DNA from: Psychrobacter sp. JB385
GTDB taxonomy: Bacteria > Pseudomonadota > Gammaproteobacteria > Pseudomonadales > Moraxellaceae
Assembly: GCF_900163785.1 (NCBI RefSeq)
Contig: NZ_FUKN01000010.1
Location: forward strand, 1-64,000
Length of the DNA stretch: 64,000 nucleotides
Direction: 5' to 3'
The translations under genes and the position numbers were made by a program. Positions 27,609 to 36,683 of the stretch are shown here, piece by piece. Numbering within the stretch: position 1 is the first letter of the stretch; every line of letters starts with the position of its first letter. The notes beneath the pieces were generated by a model. That model had not been told where the DNA came from and ran no database searches. It saw only the letters and a program-made list of their open reading frames with translations.

Positions 27609-28565
27609 TCAATCGTCTGAATCTTTGATACCAAGTCCCATCGCAATATAAAGCTTACGCTCAGCTAAAGGCACCTCGATTTGACGACGACCATGCATGA
27701 TGCGTTTGTTGTCTAATATCACCACATCACCATTTTGCCAATGCACTTCTTGAGTATGTTTTTCACAGATTTGCGTGAGCTCAGCGACCATTGCCTCATC
27801 AACACTTTGACCATCTGCTAAGGTAAACTCAGGTTTTTCATAGTTAAATGATGGCCCGAGCAACGTATTGGCAAAGGCGGGCTGTCCACTTAAATTGTCT
27901 GCGCGGATAGCAGGTATTTGTAATACGTAACGCACGCCATCATCAGCTTGAGGCTCTACGTAATGCATTAATGTCTTACTCGTCGTCGCAGTGATAAATG
28001 TATCTAAATCATCCAAACTTATTTGATCGGCGTTTGCTCTACCGGTCGCAGTCGCTACATAATTTTGCCAAATGGCTTGAGGCAAATAGCGACTGATACG
28101 CATCGGTTGACTAAATAGTGCTTTTAATTCGGGCGATAGTGCTTGATATACAGCATATCCGTCACAAATGGTCGTTTGTGAGCCTTTTTTGGCACTTAAT
28201 TCGCTAAAAAACGCAATGATATCGGGTGGCATGGGCGTGTTGCCATTCTCGATGTGCAGTCCAATCGCATGTGTGCCAGCATCTACCTTTTGCGCTTCAG
28301 AAGTGATGTTTTGACGGGCAGGATCGTAGGTCAGGGTTTGACATAGCTGTCTCATCAATTGGCTAAACGTCTCTACATCGTAGTGCTGACCTCGCAGTAG
28401 TATCCAGCCCTGTGTTCTTAAGGCTGTTAAAATATCTGAGGTGTCAGACAAGGGTGGCGTCATTGATGATGGAAAAATGACTGTTTTAGCATCATTATCG
28501 TTGAGATGGTTGCTTGACAGTGGATCATGAGACATCGCGTTATGTGCCATAAGAGTGGTTTTCAT
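27609..28565 (-). CDS. TauD/TfdA-family Fe(II)/2-oxoglutarate-dependent oxygenase
   Basis: 318 residues from ATG 28565, which has AAGGA seven bases upstream; a GTG at 28607 overlaps the previous stop and is an alternative. The iron-binding facial triad is seen as H-I-E-N (H-x-E, as in AsnO/clavaminate-synthase-like hydroxylases, instead of H-x-D) and the distal His in M-H-G-R, followed by an Arg for 2-oxoglutarate. It would hydroxylate or desaturate an amino-acid-like or carrier-bound substrate in the cytoplasm. It is the third gene of a four-gene unit. Confidence 0.85.
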   Translation of the reverse strand: MKTTLMAHNAMSHDPLSSNHLNDNDAKTVIFPSSMTPPLSDTSDILTALRTQGWILLRGQHYDVETFSQLMRQLCQTLTYDPARQNITSEAQKVDAGTHAIGLHIENGNTPMPPDIIAFFSELSAKKGSQTTICDGYAVYQALSPELKALFSQPMRISRYLPQAIWQNYVATATGRANADQISLDDLDTFITATTSKTLMHYVEPQADDGVRYVLQIPAIRADNLSGQPAFANTLLGPSFNYEKPEFTLADGQSVDEAMVAELTQICEKHTQEVHWQNGDVVILDNKRIMHGRRQIEVPLAERKLYIAMGLGIKDSDD

Positions 28566-28603
28566 AATAGAATCCTTCAAAAGTAAATGATAAATACCAT
28601 GAA

Positions 28604-30256
28604 TCACAAGCCTAATACCGACTTATAAGTGGTGAAAATTTGTGGTCGTCGCAGTTTGCCGTTATCCGTCAATAATCCATTGTCAGTGCTGAATGACTGT
28701 TTTTCTAGATGCCAGTGTTTGATACGGGCATAGTCGGGTAAGGCCTGATTAACGGTTTCTATAGCGTGTTCGATCGCCGATTGTAGGTCGCTACAATTGG
28801 TCGCTACTTCGTTAGGGTTGGCGACTATTACAGCAGATAGGCTTGGTTCCCCATCTCCCAGCACCGCCGCTTGATAAATGATTGGCTGCGTTAAAAGCTG
28901 TGCTTCTACCCATTCAGGCGAGATGTTGCGCCCAAAACTACTGATCAGTACGTTTTTTCGTCGACCCGTGATATATAAATACCCATCGTTATCTATATAA
29001 CCGATGTCACCTGTGGCGATAATGCCATTGTCTTTGTTATTCATATCTTCGCTGCTCGTGTCATGGTTTAGGTAGCCTTGCATGGCATTGCCTTTTACCA
29101 TAACTTCGCCACTGGCTGCGATGCTAACCGAGGCATGGGGCATGGGTTTGCCCACACTGCCTTCACGCTTTGCTTTGGGTGTATTTAAACTGACCACAGA
29201 GCCACATTCAGACAAGCCATATCCTTCATAGACAGGCAAGCTCAGTGCTTTAGCATCTTGTAATAGGGTGGGCGAGACTTTGCCACCACCGACTGCCATA
29301 AACCGTAGAGATGGTAAAGCAGCGCTCGTACGAGCGTCAGGGTTTTTATTGGCTGCCATATACTCGCAAATAGCTTTGAGCATTTGCGGTAACAAGATAA
29401 CGCTAGCAATGCGATGCGTTTGCACGGTTGTGATCAGTCGTTTGGCGTCAAATGCTTGATTGGATAGCAAGCCAAATTGATCAATCTTACCAATGACTAA
29501 GGTGCGACCCATGTATAGACTCACGTAGACGCCAGCCACATTTTCTAACAAAGTGGCAAACGGCAATACGCTCAAGTGACCGAAATGACTTGTGATATCT
29601 AAAGGGTTAGCAGCGTCGTCTGTCAAGGTGTCAGCGAGTGCTTCTGCTAGAGATTCGACAATACGCATCAAAGTGTCTTGTCCTAAGCAAACTCCTTTTG
29701 GCATACCTGTGCTGCCAGAGGTATAAGTAACTTTGCAAAATTCGCTAGCAATAGCTGACGCTTGAGAGGTCAGCGTATCAGCCGCATCGTTGTTAAGTTG
29801 ATAAAACTCACCTGTGATATAAGCGGCGTGTTCAAGCTTTAATGCGGCTACTTCTGCTGTTTTAGCAATAACCCAATTATTCACATTGTGATTCACATGA
29901 TCTACGTCATGTATGGCGGGCAGTGTCAAACCTGCGCCAACGTATACCAGCTCGATCTGTGCATCTTGGAGTAAGTGAGCCACTTGCGAGTCACTAAAAA
30001 ATAAGGGTATGGGTATTACGACAGCACCTGCGGTACTTAGTGCCAAATCAAGTATGACCCAATCTATCTCATTATGCGCATACAAGGCCACACGCTTGCC
30101 TTGCCATGTATGCAATGTCTGATGAAGCAAGGCGAGGGTGCGCTGAAGCGCATCATAAGTGAGGCTAACGGTATGCTCGCCCACTACCGTTTTGATTGCT
30201 ACTTGCTTGGGTACCTTGCGAGCGTGCTCACATATTGCGGTATAAATTGGTGTCAT
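28604..30256 (-). CDS. AMP-dependent acyl/aryl ligase (adenylate-forming enzyme)
   Basis: 550 residues; ATG 30256 with GAGGA upstream. ANL-superfamily motifs are complete: Y-T-S-G-S-T-G-M-P-K-G (P-loop), Y-G-L-S-E-C-G (A5), G-D-I-G-Y-I-D (A7) and G-R-R-K-N-V-L-I-S-S-F-G-R-N-I-S-P (A8/A10). It is somewhat shorter than long-chain acyl-CoA synthetases. It activates a carboxylic acid as the adenylate, to be passed to CoA, an amine or a neighbouring protein. It starts 38 bases after the hemolysin-family gene and its stop overlaps the alternative start of the oxygenase gene. Confidence 0.88.
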   Translation of the reverse strand: MTPIYTAICEHARKVPKQVAIKTVVGEHTVSLTYDALQRTLALLHQTLHTWQGKRVALYAHNEIDWVILDLALSTAGAVVIPIPLFFSDSQVAHLLQDAQIELVYVGAGLTLPAIHDVDHVNHNVNNWVIAKTAEVAALKLEHAAYITGEFYQLNNDAADTLTSQASAIASEFCKVTYTSGSTGMPKGVCLGQDTLMRIVESLAEALADTLTDDAANPLDITSHFGHLSVLPFATLLENVAGVYVSLYMGRTLVIGKIDQFGLLSNQAFDAKRLITTVQTHRIASVILLPQMLKAICEYMAANKNPDARTSAALPSLRFMAVGGGKVSPTLLQDAKALSLPVYEGYGLSECGSVVSLNTPKAKREGSVGKPMPHASVSIAASGEVMVKGNAMQGYLNHDTSSEDMNNKDNGIIATGDIGYIDNDGYLYITGRRKNVLISSFGRNISPEWVEAQLLTQPIIYQAAVLGDGEPSLSAVIVANPNEVATNCSDLQSAIEHAIETVNQALPDYARIKHWHLEKQSFSTDNGLLTDNGKLRRPQIFTTYKSVLGL

Positions 30257-30294
30257 TTCGTCCTCATTACTTTGTGGTTATACAGTACTATCCG

Positions 30295-31146
30295 TTAAGT
30301 GGTTATTTTGTGAAGAGGAAGATCTGCGGTAGCGGCCATCTCCAACATTTCGGTATAGCGATAATGGGGCGCGCATACGCTTTTGGCGTCCGCCACATTG
30401 ATGGCAACGACCAAGGGATTTTGTTGATAGTAATGTCCCCATGCTGATATTTGTTCAGGATCTTTTAGAGCCTCGGCAGTGGCTTTGGCAATGATATGGC
30501 TACGAATACCCATATGTGCCAATATATGCCGCACAGCCTCTGTACCTGTACAGACCACCCAATCGGCTTTGGTTTGGCTCTCATGGGTTACTGGATGCAG
30601 AGTGGGAGTAGATAAATAAAACACCAAAAATGCAATCATAAGCCGAGCGCTGCCAGCATGACCGGATGCCAAATTACCAATCTCAAAAATGCGCTCCCGA
30701 CTGACTGGCTCGCCTGCTATCTGACTGACTTCATTTTGTATATGAGATTCCAAATACTGCTCTAAAAATATCTTATCTTCAGAAATAGGCCTTAGACCAA
30801 TCGCAACACTTGTCCCTTTAAATGCAGGTAAGGCGCTGTCATCAGAGGATAACCAATCGCCATAAGAGGGCATATCAGCAAAACCTGAAAACAAAATAGG
30901 CATAAAATAACTTAATCTGGCGTGATGGATGTATTCGTAGATTTGCTTGATAAAAGCTTGAGCATCTTGGTTTTGAGCATATGAAGCGGGCGATGCCTCT
31001 ACTGGCGTTTGTGTGCTGGCGCGAACATATAAAGACGAGGGGATTCCTTGCACATTCAATACTGGCATTGGCTTAACTGCCTCAATATAGAACGTCGTGT
31101 TAAAGACATTTTGTAAGGTATGAGTGCTATCGATAAATAATGACAT
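30295..31146 (-). CDS. Thermostable-hemolysin family protein
   Basis: 283 residues; ATG 31146 with GGAGA upstream. No signal peptide. Family features include E-Q-Y-L-E-x-x-I, R-E-x-I-x-E-I-G-N-L-A-S-G-H-A-G (~residues 150-165) and W-V-V-C-T-G-T, followed by L-x-x-M-G. The name comes from a Vibrio protein; from memory the fold is related to GNAT acyltransferases, so a role as an acyl- or aminoacyltransferase in a biosynthetic pathway seems likelier than haemolysis. It leads a four-gene operon with a ligase, an oxygenase and an SDR. A QseB-like box lies 69-84 bases before its start. Confidence 0.75.
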   Translation of the reverse strand: MSLFIDSTHTLQNVFNTTFYIEAVKPMPVLNVQGIPSSLYVRASTQTPVEASPASYAQNQDAQAFIKQIYEYIHHARLSYFMPILFSGFADMPSYGDWLSSDDSALPAFKGTSVAIGLRPISEDKIFLEQYLESHIQNEVSQIAGEPVSRERIFEIGNLASGHAGSARLMIAFLVFYLSTPTLHPVTHESQTKADWVVCTGTEAVRHILAHMGIRSHIIAKATAEALKDPEQISAWGHYYQQNPLVVAINVADAKSVCAPHYRYTEMLEMAATADLPLHKITT

Positions 31147-31214
31147 GAGCGATCTCCAAATTGTTAAAAGTGTTTAGAACGATTAACATCATGGAAGAAT
31201 CATAAGGTACCAAC

Positions 31215-31230
31215 CTTAACTGAACCTTAA
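31215..31230. promoter_or_regulatory. QseB/PmrA-like box, perfect CTTAA-N6-CTTAA
   Basis: Exact direct repeat CTTAA-CTGAAC-CTTAA ending 69 bases before the hemolysin-family operon. It matches the QseB/PreA/PmrA consensus, and a QseB-like regulator is encoded 7 kb away. Confidence 0.6.
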
Positions 31231-31392
31231 GACAATATCGTTGCAAATATCTAATAGGATAAGAGGTTTATACAAGGGTATAAAAGGTAAGGCACGGCAC
31301 ACAAAAAAATAGCGCATCCATATCATGAATACGCCAAAAGCTGATCAATATTGAAAGGGGTTATGGTACTAAATATAAGGTGTTAATCAGTT

Positions 31393-32757
31393 CTATGTCG
31401 ATATTGGGGTGTTTAAAGTACTTGACTGGGTTTTGCTTTTTTTACCATCGACAGCTGCACTGAGATTGACTAAAAAGATGGCGACGGCTGCAATCATACC
31501 TGGGATGGCAATGAACAAGAAATTGGTCTGATGGCTCAGCTCAAGCGTCAGTAATGCACCCGTCAAGATGGGTCCGACGATCGCGCCAATACGACCGATA
31601 CCTGACGCCCAGCCCATAGCTGTTGTACGAACGGCGGTCGGGTAGTACTGTGCCACAAAGGTATAAAGCAGTATTTGAGAACCAATCGTGGTCGCGCCAG
31701 CAATCGCGATGAGCGTATATAGAACCACCTGCGGGCTGTTATAACCAAGCAGTATCAATGAGATTGCCCCGAGCGCAAACATAATGGTCAAGACGGGTTT
31801 AAGATGAAATTTATCAGCAAGCACACCGCCACCAATCGCGCCAATCATACCGCCAATGTTGAGCGCAAATAAGAAAATCATACTTGCTCCTAGCGAATAG
31901 CCTGCTTGAATCATCAGTTTGGGTAACCAGCTGGCTAAGGCGTAAACCATCAGTAGACACATGAAAAACGCCACCCAAAACATCATCGTCGTAAAGCCAC
32001 GGTTTTTTAGGAATAGCGCTTTGATAGGGGCATCATCCCCTTTGGTTGGCTCGTCCAATAGCAAGGTGGTAGCTGGAGTGATAGTTTCTTGTGGAGCCAG
32101 TTTTTGTACAATAATCTTTGCTTCGTTATCCCGTTTCTCTTTGACCAAATACATCAAAGACTCTGGCAGCATTTTCCAAATGATGGGAAGTAATAAAGTT
32201 GGTATGCCTGCGATATAAAACATGATTTCCCAGCCAAAATCCACCACCAAAAATGATCCAAGTAGGGCAGACGCCATACCACCAATGGCATAACCGCTGA
32301 ACATAATAGCGACCAACGTACTGCGAATGCGTTTTGGTGCATATTCAGACGTCAAGGCAACGCAGATAGGCATGACACCGCCAATTCCTAAACCAGCAAA
32401 AAAACGCAAAGTGGCAAATTGCATTGGACCATTAGCAAAAGCGCCAAAAAAGGTAAAGCTACTAAAAAGCGCAACGCAGATCATAATCGTTTTCTTGCGA
32501 CCGATTTTGTCAGACAACGTCCCAAAAATCATTGCGCCAAACATCATACCAAAAAGTGCCGCGCTCGCGAGCAGCCCTGCCTGTACAGCAGTCAACGACC
32601 ACTCTTCCATAAGTAGTGGTAGCGCTACGCCATAAATAACAAGATCGTAGCCATCAAAAATGATAATGAGCAAACACCAAAACAGCACCTTCCAATGAAA
32701 GGGTGTAAATTTGGCATCATCAATGACCTTATTGATGTTTAAAGTTGGTGATTCCAT
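31393..32757 (-). CDS. benK: MFS aromatic acid:H+ symporter, benzoate transporter
   Basis: 454 residues, 12 membrane helices. The AAHS-family motif D-G-Y-D-L-V-I-Y-G in helix 1 and G-x-x-S-D-K-I-G-R-K-K between helices 2 and 3 are clear; a cytoplasmic loop of ~60 residues splits the two halves. ATG 32757 has GGAGA upstream. BenK and PcaK are close relatives; BenK is preferred because all neighbours degrade benzoate and the promoter carries BenM/CatM-type sites, but the symbol is by context. It lies at the far end of the cluster, downstream of and separated from gdhA by a terminator. Confidence 0.85.
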   Translation of the reverse strand: MESPTLNINKVIDDAKFTPFHWKVLFWCLLIIIFDGYDLVIYGVALPLLMEEWSLTAVQAGLLASAALFGMMFGAMIFGTLSDKIGRKKTIMICVALFSSFTFFGAFANGPMQFATLRFFAGLGIGGVMPICVALTSEYAPKRIRSTLVAIMFSGYAIGGMASALLGSFLVVDFGWEIMFYIAGIPTLLLPIIWKMLPESLMYLVKEKRDNEAKIIVQKLAPQETITPATTLLLDEPTKGDDAPIKALFLKNRGFTTMMFWVAFFMCLLMVYALASWLPKLMIQAGYSLGASMIFLFALNIGGMIGAIGGGVLADKFHLKPVLTIMFALGAISLILLGYNSPQVVLYTLIAIAGATTIGSQILLYTFVAQYYPTAVRTTAMGWASGIGRIGAIVGPILTGALLTLELSHQTNFLFIAIPGMIAAVAIFLVNLSAAVDGKKSKTQSSTLNTPIST

Positions 32758-32826
32758 TCGACTTTCTCCGTGGGTAATGTCCCTATAAGTACTTATTAAG
32801 TTAGGGTTTTATCAGGATCAAGTCAA

Positions 32827-32862
32827 AAACCCTCTAAGTATAAATTTATACCTAGAGGGTAT
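32827..32862. promoter_or_regulatory. Double BenM/CatM-type operator before benK
   Basis: ATAC-N7-GTAT is perfect at 32848-32862, and AAAC-N7-GTAT (one mismatch) lies at 32827-32841. The two centres are 21 bases apart, two helical turns, as for sites 1 and 2 of BenM in Acinetobacter. Together they form a 32-base near-palindrome. The site is 70-105 bases before the benK start. Confidence 0.75.
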
Positions 32863-32959
32863 GGATATTGATTGGCTGATTGGTGCAGTATCGGTATTAA
32901 TGGTCATCCTTCTTTTAAAAAACTCAACGCCCTAACAATACCAATGTAAAAATACCAAT

Positions 32960-33002
32960 AAAAAACCGCTCATCTATCTTTTAAATAGATGAGCGGTTTT
33001 TT
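32960..33002 (-). terminator. Strong terminator of gdhA
   Basis: A stem of ACCGCTCATCTAT with its complement, a short loop, and A and T runs of six on both sides. It lies about 30 bases past the gdhA stop codon. Confidence 0.95.
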
Positions 33003-33033
33003 ATTTAAGCGTGTTAAGTATTCACAAACTGGA

Positions 33034-34380
33034 TCAGTTCAAAATACCATAAGCAACCAACGCATCGGCAACTCTCTTAAAACCAACGATATTGGCACCT
33101 GCCATATAATCGATATAGCCATGCTTAGTTTGACCGTACTGCTCTGAGGCATCGGCTGCGCTATCATGGATGTTTTTCATGATATTTTTGAGACTTAAAT
33201 CTATTTGCTCAAACGTTTTGTATTGACGTACTGAGTTTTTTGACATCTCAAGCGCAGAGACAGCCACGCCGCCTGCGTTGGCAGCTTTGCCAGGAGCATA
33301 ATGCACACGGTGCAAGCGCACGTAATCAATTGCCTCGGCAGTCAGCGGCATATTGGCACCTTCAACGACATAGGTAACGCCATTGTCAACCATGAGCTTG
33401 GTGTCGTCTACCGTGACTTCGTTTTGGGTTGCTGATGGAATTGCAATATCACCTTTAAATTGCCAAGGTTTTTGCTTGGCACACCATTCACCGCCGTACA
33501 CAGCCACATAGTCGGCCAAAGGTTTGCTTTTTGCTTTTTGCGCTTTAAGCCAGTCGATTTTTTCTTGGTTGAGACCCGCTGCATCGTACAAAGTACCTTT
33601 TGAGTCTGATACTGTGACGACGATACCACCCAGCATATGGGCTTTTTCAGCAGCATGTAGTGAGACATTACCTGCACCTGAAATGAGTATTCTTTTGCCA
33701 TTGATAGATTCGTGTTGCGCCGTCAGCATATTTTCTAAGAAATACACGGCGCCATATCCTGTTGCTTCCGTTCGCATCAAACTTCCGCCAAAACCAACGC
33801 CTTTCCCAGTCAATACGCCGCCATACTCATGCGTGAGGTTTTTATACATGGCAAACATGTAACTCACTTCACTCCCACCCACACCAATGTCGCCTGCAGG
33901 CACATCAATGTCTTTATTCACGTAGTGATGTAGCTCGCGCATAAAGGCATAACAGAACCGGCGTATTTCGCTGTCCGTTTTGCCTTTGGGATCAAAATCT
34001 GAGCCACCTTTACCGCCACCCATTGGCAATCCAGTCAGTGCGTTTTTGAATATTTGCTCAAAACCCAAAAACTTCAAAACAGACTGATTGACGGTAGGGT
34101 GAAACCGCACACCGCCTTTATAAGGCCCCAGCGCATTGCTAAACTGAACGCGCCAGCCGCGATTGACCTGCACGTCACCTTGATCATTTTCCCAGTTAAT
34201 ACGGAACGCCATAATGCGGTCAGGCTCAACGAGACGCTCGAATACTTTCAATGCACTGTATTCAGGATGGGCGTCGTATAGTGGTGCAATCATCATGGCA
34301 ACTTCTTTGACCGCTTGAACGAATTCAGGTTGGTGGGCATAACGCGCTTCGACTTTTTCGATGGCCTGACTGATACTCAT
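33034..34380 (-). CDS. gdhA: NADP-type glutamate dehydrogenase
   Basis: 448 residues, the normal length for hexameric bacterial enzymes. Signature P-M-G-G-G-K-G-G-S-D-F-D-P-K-G-K with the catalytic and substrate lysines (~residues 112-130), D-V-P-A-G-D-I-G-V-G and nucleotide-binding G-A-G-N-V-S. ATG 34380 follows AAGGAAAAC. It interconverts 2-oxoglutarate plus ammonia and glutamate in the cytoplasm. The gene lies between an amidohydrolase and benK within the benzoate cluster, on the same strand; 85 bases separate it from the amidohydrolase gene, so shared transcription is possible. Confidence 0.96.
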   Translation of the reverse strand: MSISQAIEKVEARYAHQPEFVQAVKEVAMMIAPLYDAHPEYSALKVFERLVEPDRIMAFRINWENDQGDVQVNRGWRVQFSNALGPYKGGVRFHPTVNQSVLKFLGFEQIFKNALTGLPMGGGKGGSDFDPKGKTDSEIRRFCYAFMRELHHYVNKDIDVPAGDIGVGGSEVSYMFAMYKNLTHEYGGVLTGKGVGFGGSLMRTEATGYGAVYFLENMLTAQHESINGKRILISGAGNVSLHAAEKAHMLGGIVVTVSDSKGTLYDAAGLNQEKIDWLKAQKAKSKPLADYVAVYGGEWCAKQKPWQFKGDIAIPSATQNEVTVDDTKLMVDNGVTYVVEGANMPLTAEAIDYVRLHRVHYAPGKAANAGGVAVSALEMSKNSVRQYKTFEQIDLSLKNIMKNIHDSAADASEQYGQTKHGYIDYMAGANIVGFKRVADALVAYGILN

Positions 34381-34465
34381 ATGTTTTCCTTGTTAGTATG
34401 GCAAAGCTCGTGGTAATGGTTTAGCGTCATTAAAATGACTAGGCTTGATGTACAGGTTTTATGCG

Positions 34466-35761
34466 TCACTGATTCATGGCTAAATAATCTATGGCCAGCT
34501 GACTCAGCGCTTTAGTACCGATTTTAAAAGAGGATTCGTCGGCGTAAAAATAGGGAGAGTGGTTGTAAGGGGCTTTACTGGCATCTTGTCCTACAGGTGT
34601 ACCGCCTAAGAAAATAAACAGGCTCGGTACTTCTTGAGAATAAAACGCAAAGTCTTCAGAGGCTGTTAGTTTTGGCACATCAAAGACATTGTCAGCACCC
34701 GCTACATTTTTGAGTGTGGGCAGCATCTGTGCGGTAAGCGCGGGATCATTGATGGTGACAGGATAGCCTTTGGTGATTTTGACGTCTGCCTCTGCGCCTG
34801 ATGCCATGGCTATATGAGAGGCCGTTGTTTTTATATTGTCAAAAATCTTGGCGCGATTGTCCATATCGAAGTTACGAATCGTACCAATCATGTTGACACT
34901 ATCTGGAATAATATTGTCGCGGACACCGCCACTTATTTTTCCAAATGAGATAATGGCAGGCTCTTTAGTGATGTCAATTTGACGGCTGACAATATGATTG
35001 ACCCCCGTCACGATCTGTGAGGCGGCCGCGATAGGGTCAACGCCATTCCACGGTGCTGACCCATGAGTCTGTTTGCCTTTTACGGTAATATCAAACGTGT
35101 CGCCACTGGCCATGATAGGGCCGCTTCGATAACCAATCTGTCCAGTATTTAGATTCGACATAATATGCAATCCAAACGCAACGTCTGGTTGATACTTCTT
35201 AAATATGCCTTCTTTTAGCATCAAGTTGGCACCGCCTTCCTCTCCTTTAGGTGCGCCTTCTTCTGCTGGTTGAAACACAAACATGATATTACCGTTCAGC
35301 TCTTTTTGTACCGCAGCTAATACTTCAGCTGTCCCCATAAGCATAGCCACATGGGTGTCGTGTCCGCAGGCATGCATCACACCCACGTCTTCTCCCATGT
35401 ATTTGGTAACAATCGTTGATTTAAATGGAACATCGGCTTTTTCGGTGACGGGCAGGGCATCCATGTCTGCTCGTATCATCACGGTCGGGCCGGGTTTTGC
35501 CCCTTTTAAGTAGCCCACAACACCAGTATGGGCGATATCAGTTTCAACCTGCATACCGAGAGATTTTAAATGCTTAGCCACGAGAGCAGCGGTACGGGTT
35601 TCTCGGTTACTTAGTTCAGGATGCTGATGAATGTCGCGTCGCCATTCAATCACCTTTTTTTCAACACTTTTAACTTCTTTATCGATATTGATATCAGCGT
35701 GAGCGCTAAAGGCACTACAGGCAGCAATGCTAATAACCAATGCTTGCAATGATTTTTTCAT
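34466..35761 (-). CDS. Exported M20-family amidohydrolase (hippuricase/IAA-amino-acid hydrolase-like)
   Basis: 431 residues; ATG 35761 with AAGGAAG upstream. The signal peptide ends near A-H-A (about residue 23), so it acts in the periplasm. Metal-site motifs of the M20D group are seen: M-H-A-C-G-H-D-T-H (~130) and F-Q-P-A-E-E-G-A (~165), followed by H-G-S-A-P near residue 235. Relatives cut N-acyl amino acids such as N-benzoylglycine (hippurate) or auxin conjugates. Its place next to benzoate genes suggests that it releases benzoate; this is inference. Export of such an enzyme is less common than the cytoplasmic form. Confidence 0.87.
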   Translation of the reverse strand: MKKSLQALVISIAACSAFSAHADINIDKEVKSVEKKVIEWRRDIHQHPELSNRETRTAALVAKHLKSLGMQVETDIAHTGVVGYLKGAKPGPTVMIRADMDALPVTEKADVPFKSTIVTKYMGEDVGVMHACGHDTHVAMLMGTAEVLAAVQKELNGNIMFVFQPAEEGAPKGEEGGANLMLKEGIFKKYQPDVAFGLHIMSNLNTGQIGYRSGPIMASGDTFDITVKGKQTHGSAPWNGVDPIAAASQIVTGVNHIVSRQIDITKEPAIISFGKISGGVRDNIIPDSVNMIGTIRNFDMDNRAKIFDNIKTTASHIAMASGAEADVKITKGYPVTINDPALTAQMLPTLKNVAGADNVFDVPKLTASEDFAFYSQEVPSLFIFLGGTPVGQDASKAPYNHSPYFYADESSFKIGTKALSQLAIDYLAMNQ

Positions 35762-35841
35762 GTTTCTTCCTTGTTTGGGGTAACGTCCTTGTGGGTAGTA
35801 CTTTTATAGCTTCGCTTGGATACGCCGTAGCAGTGATGTGA

Positions 35842-36621
35842 TCAACGCACCAAGTATTGCCGTATAAACTGATTGAATACGTCAGGTTGTTCAATATTCG
35901 AGATATGTGACGCCTCAATGGTAGTAAGCGTGGCATTGGGAATGCGTTCGACCATATATTGAGCGTCCTCAACGGTCGTCACGGGATCGGCTGACCCTGC
36001 CACCACGGTAATAGCAGCATCAATATCTTGTAATTGCGAGCGCGTATCAGCGTTCGATAATGCCTCACAGCAACTGGCATAACCTTCGCTACTACCAGCG
36101 GCAAGCGCCTCAGACAAGGTCTCGACTACATCAGGATGACTGCTGATAAATCCTTCTGTAAACCAACGCGATGCTGCTGTGGCCGCGATAGGATCTAAAC
36201 CTTGCTCTCGTACCAATTGCGCGCGATCGTTCCAAGCAGCTTCGTTGCCGATTTTTGCAGCCGTATTGCACAGCATCAAATGATGAAAGCGATTGGGATG
36301 ATGAATAGCCAGCCATTGACCTGTCATGCCGCCCATCGAGATACCACAAAAAAAGGCTTTATCAATGTGCAAATAATCAAGCAAATCAATGACATCTTGT
36401 CCAAGATCATTAAGGCTGTAAGGGCCTTTGGGTGCAGAGGATTTACCATGACCGCGCGTGTCGTAACAGATGATAAAGTACTCGTTTTGTAAGGCAGCGA
36501 TTTGCGGCTGCCACATCTGATAGTTGGTTCCTAAAGAGTTAGAAAATATCAGGGCAGGGTTGTGGCGATCACCAAAAGTGGCATAGTTTAAGGTAACATC
36601 TTTATTTTCAAGTACAGGCAT
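35842..36621 (-). CDS. pcaD: 3-oxoadipate enol-lactonase
   Basis: 259 residues from ATG 36621 (AAGGA eight bases upstream; ATG 36630 overlaps that site). Alpha/beta-hydrolase: F-F-C-G-I-S-M-G-G nucleophile Ser (~residue 101), V-A-G-S-A-D acid region and A-S-H-I-S-N His near 245. It hydrolyses 3-oxoadipate enol-lactone to 3-oxoadipate. It is the isozyme of the cat branch (also called catD), located after the thiolase gene by 62 bases. Confidence 0.92.
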   Translation of the reverse strand: MPVLENKDVTLNYATFGDRHNPALIFSNSLGTNYQMWQPQIAALQNEYFIICYDTRGHGKSSAPKGPYSLNDLGQDVIDLLDYLHIDKAFFCGISMGGMTGQWLAIHHPNRFHHLMLCNTAAKIGNEAAWNDRAQLVREQGLDPIAATAASRWFTEGFISSHPDVVETLSEALAAGSSEGYASCCEALSNADTRSQLQDIDAAITVVAGSADPVTTVEDAQYMVERIPNATLTTIEASHISNIEQPDVFNQFIRQYLVR

Positions 36622-36683
36622 AACGATCATCCTTATTTGTCATTGTGGGGTGATTATGATGGTAGTGGCGCATCGGGTTATGA

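Noticed and set aside
30295..31146. The hemolysin-family protein as a secreted toxin
   Set aside because: No signal peptide, and the operon partners are metabolic enzymes; the family name is historical.
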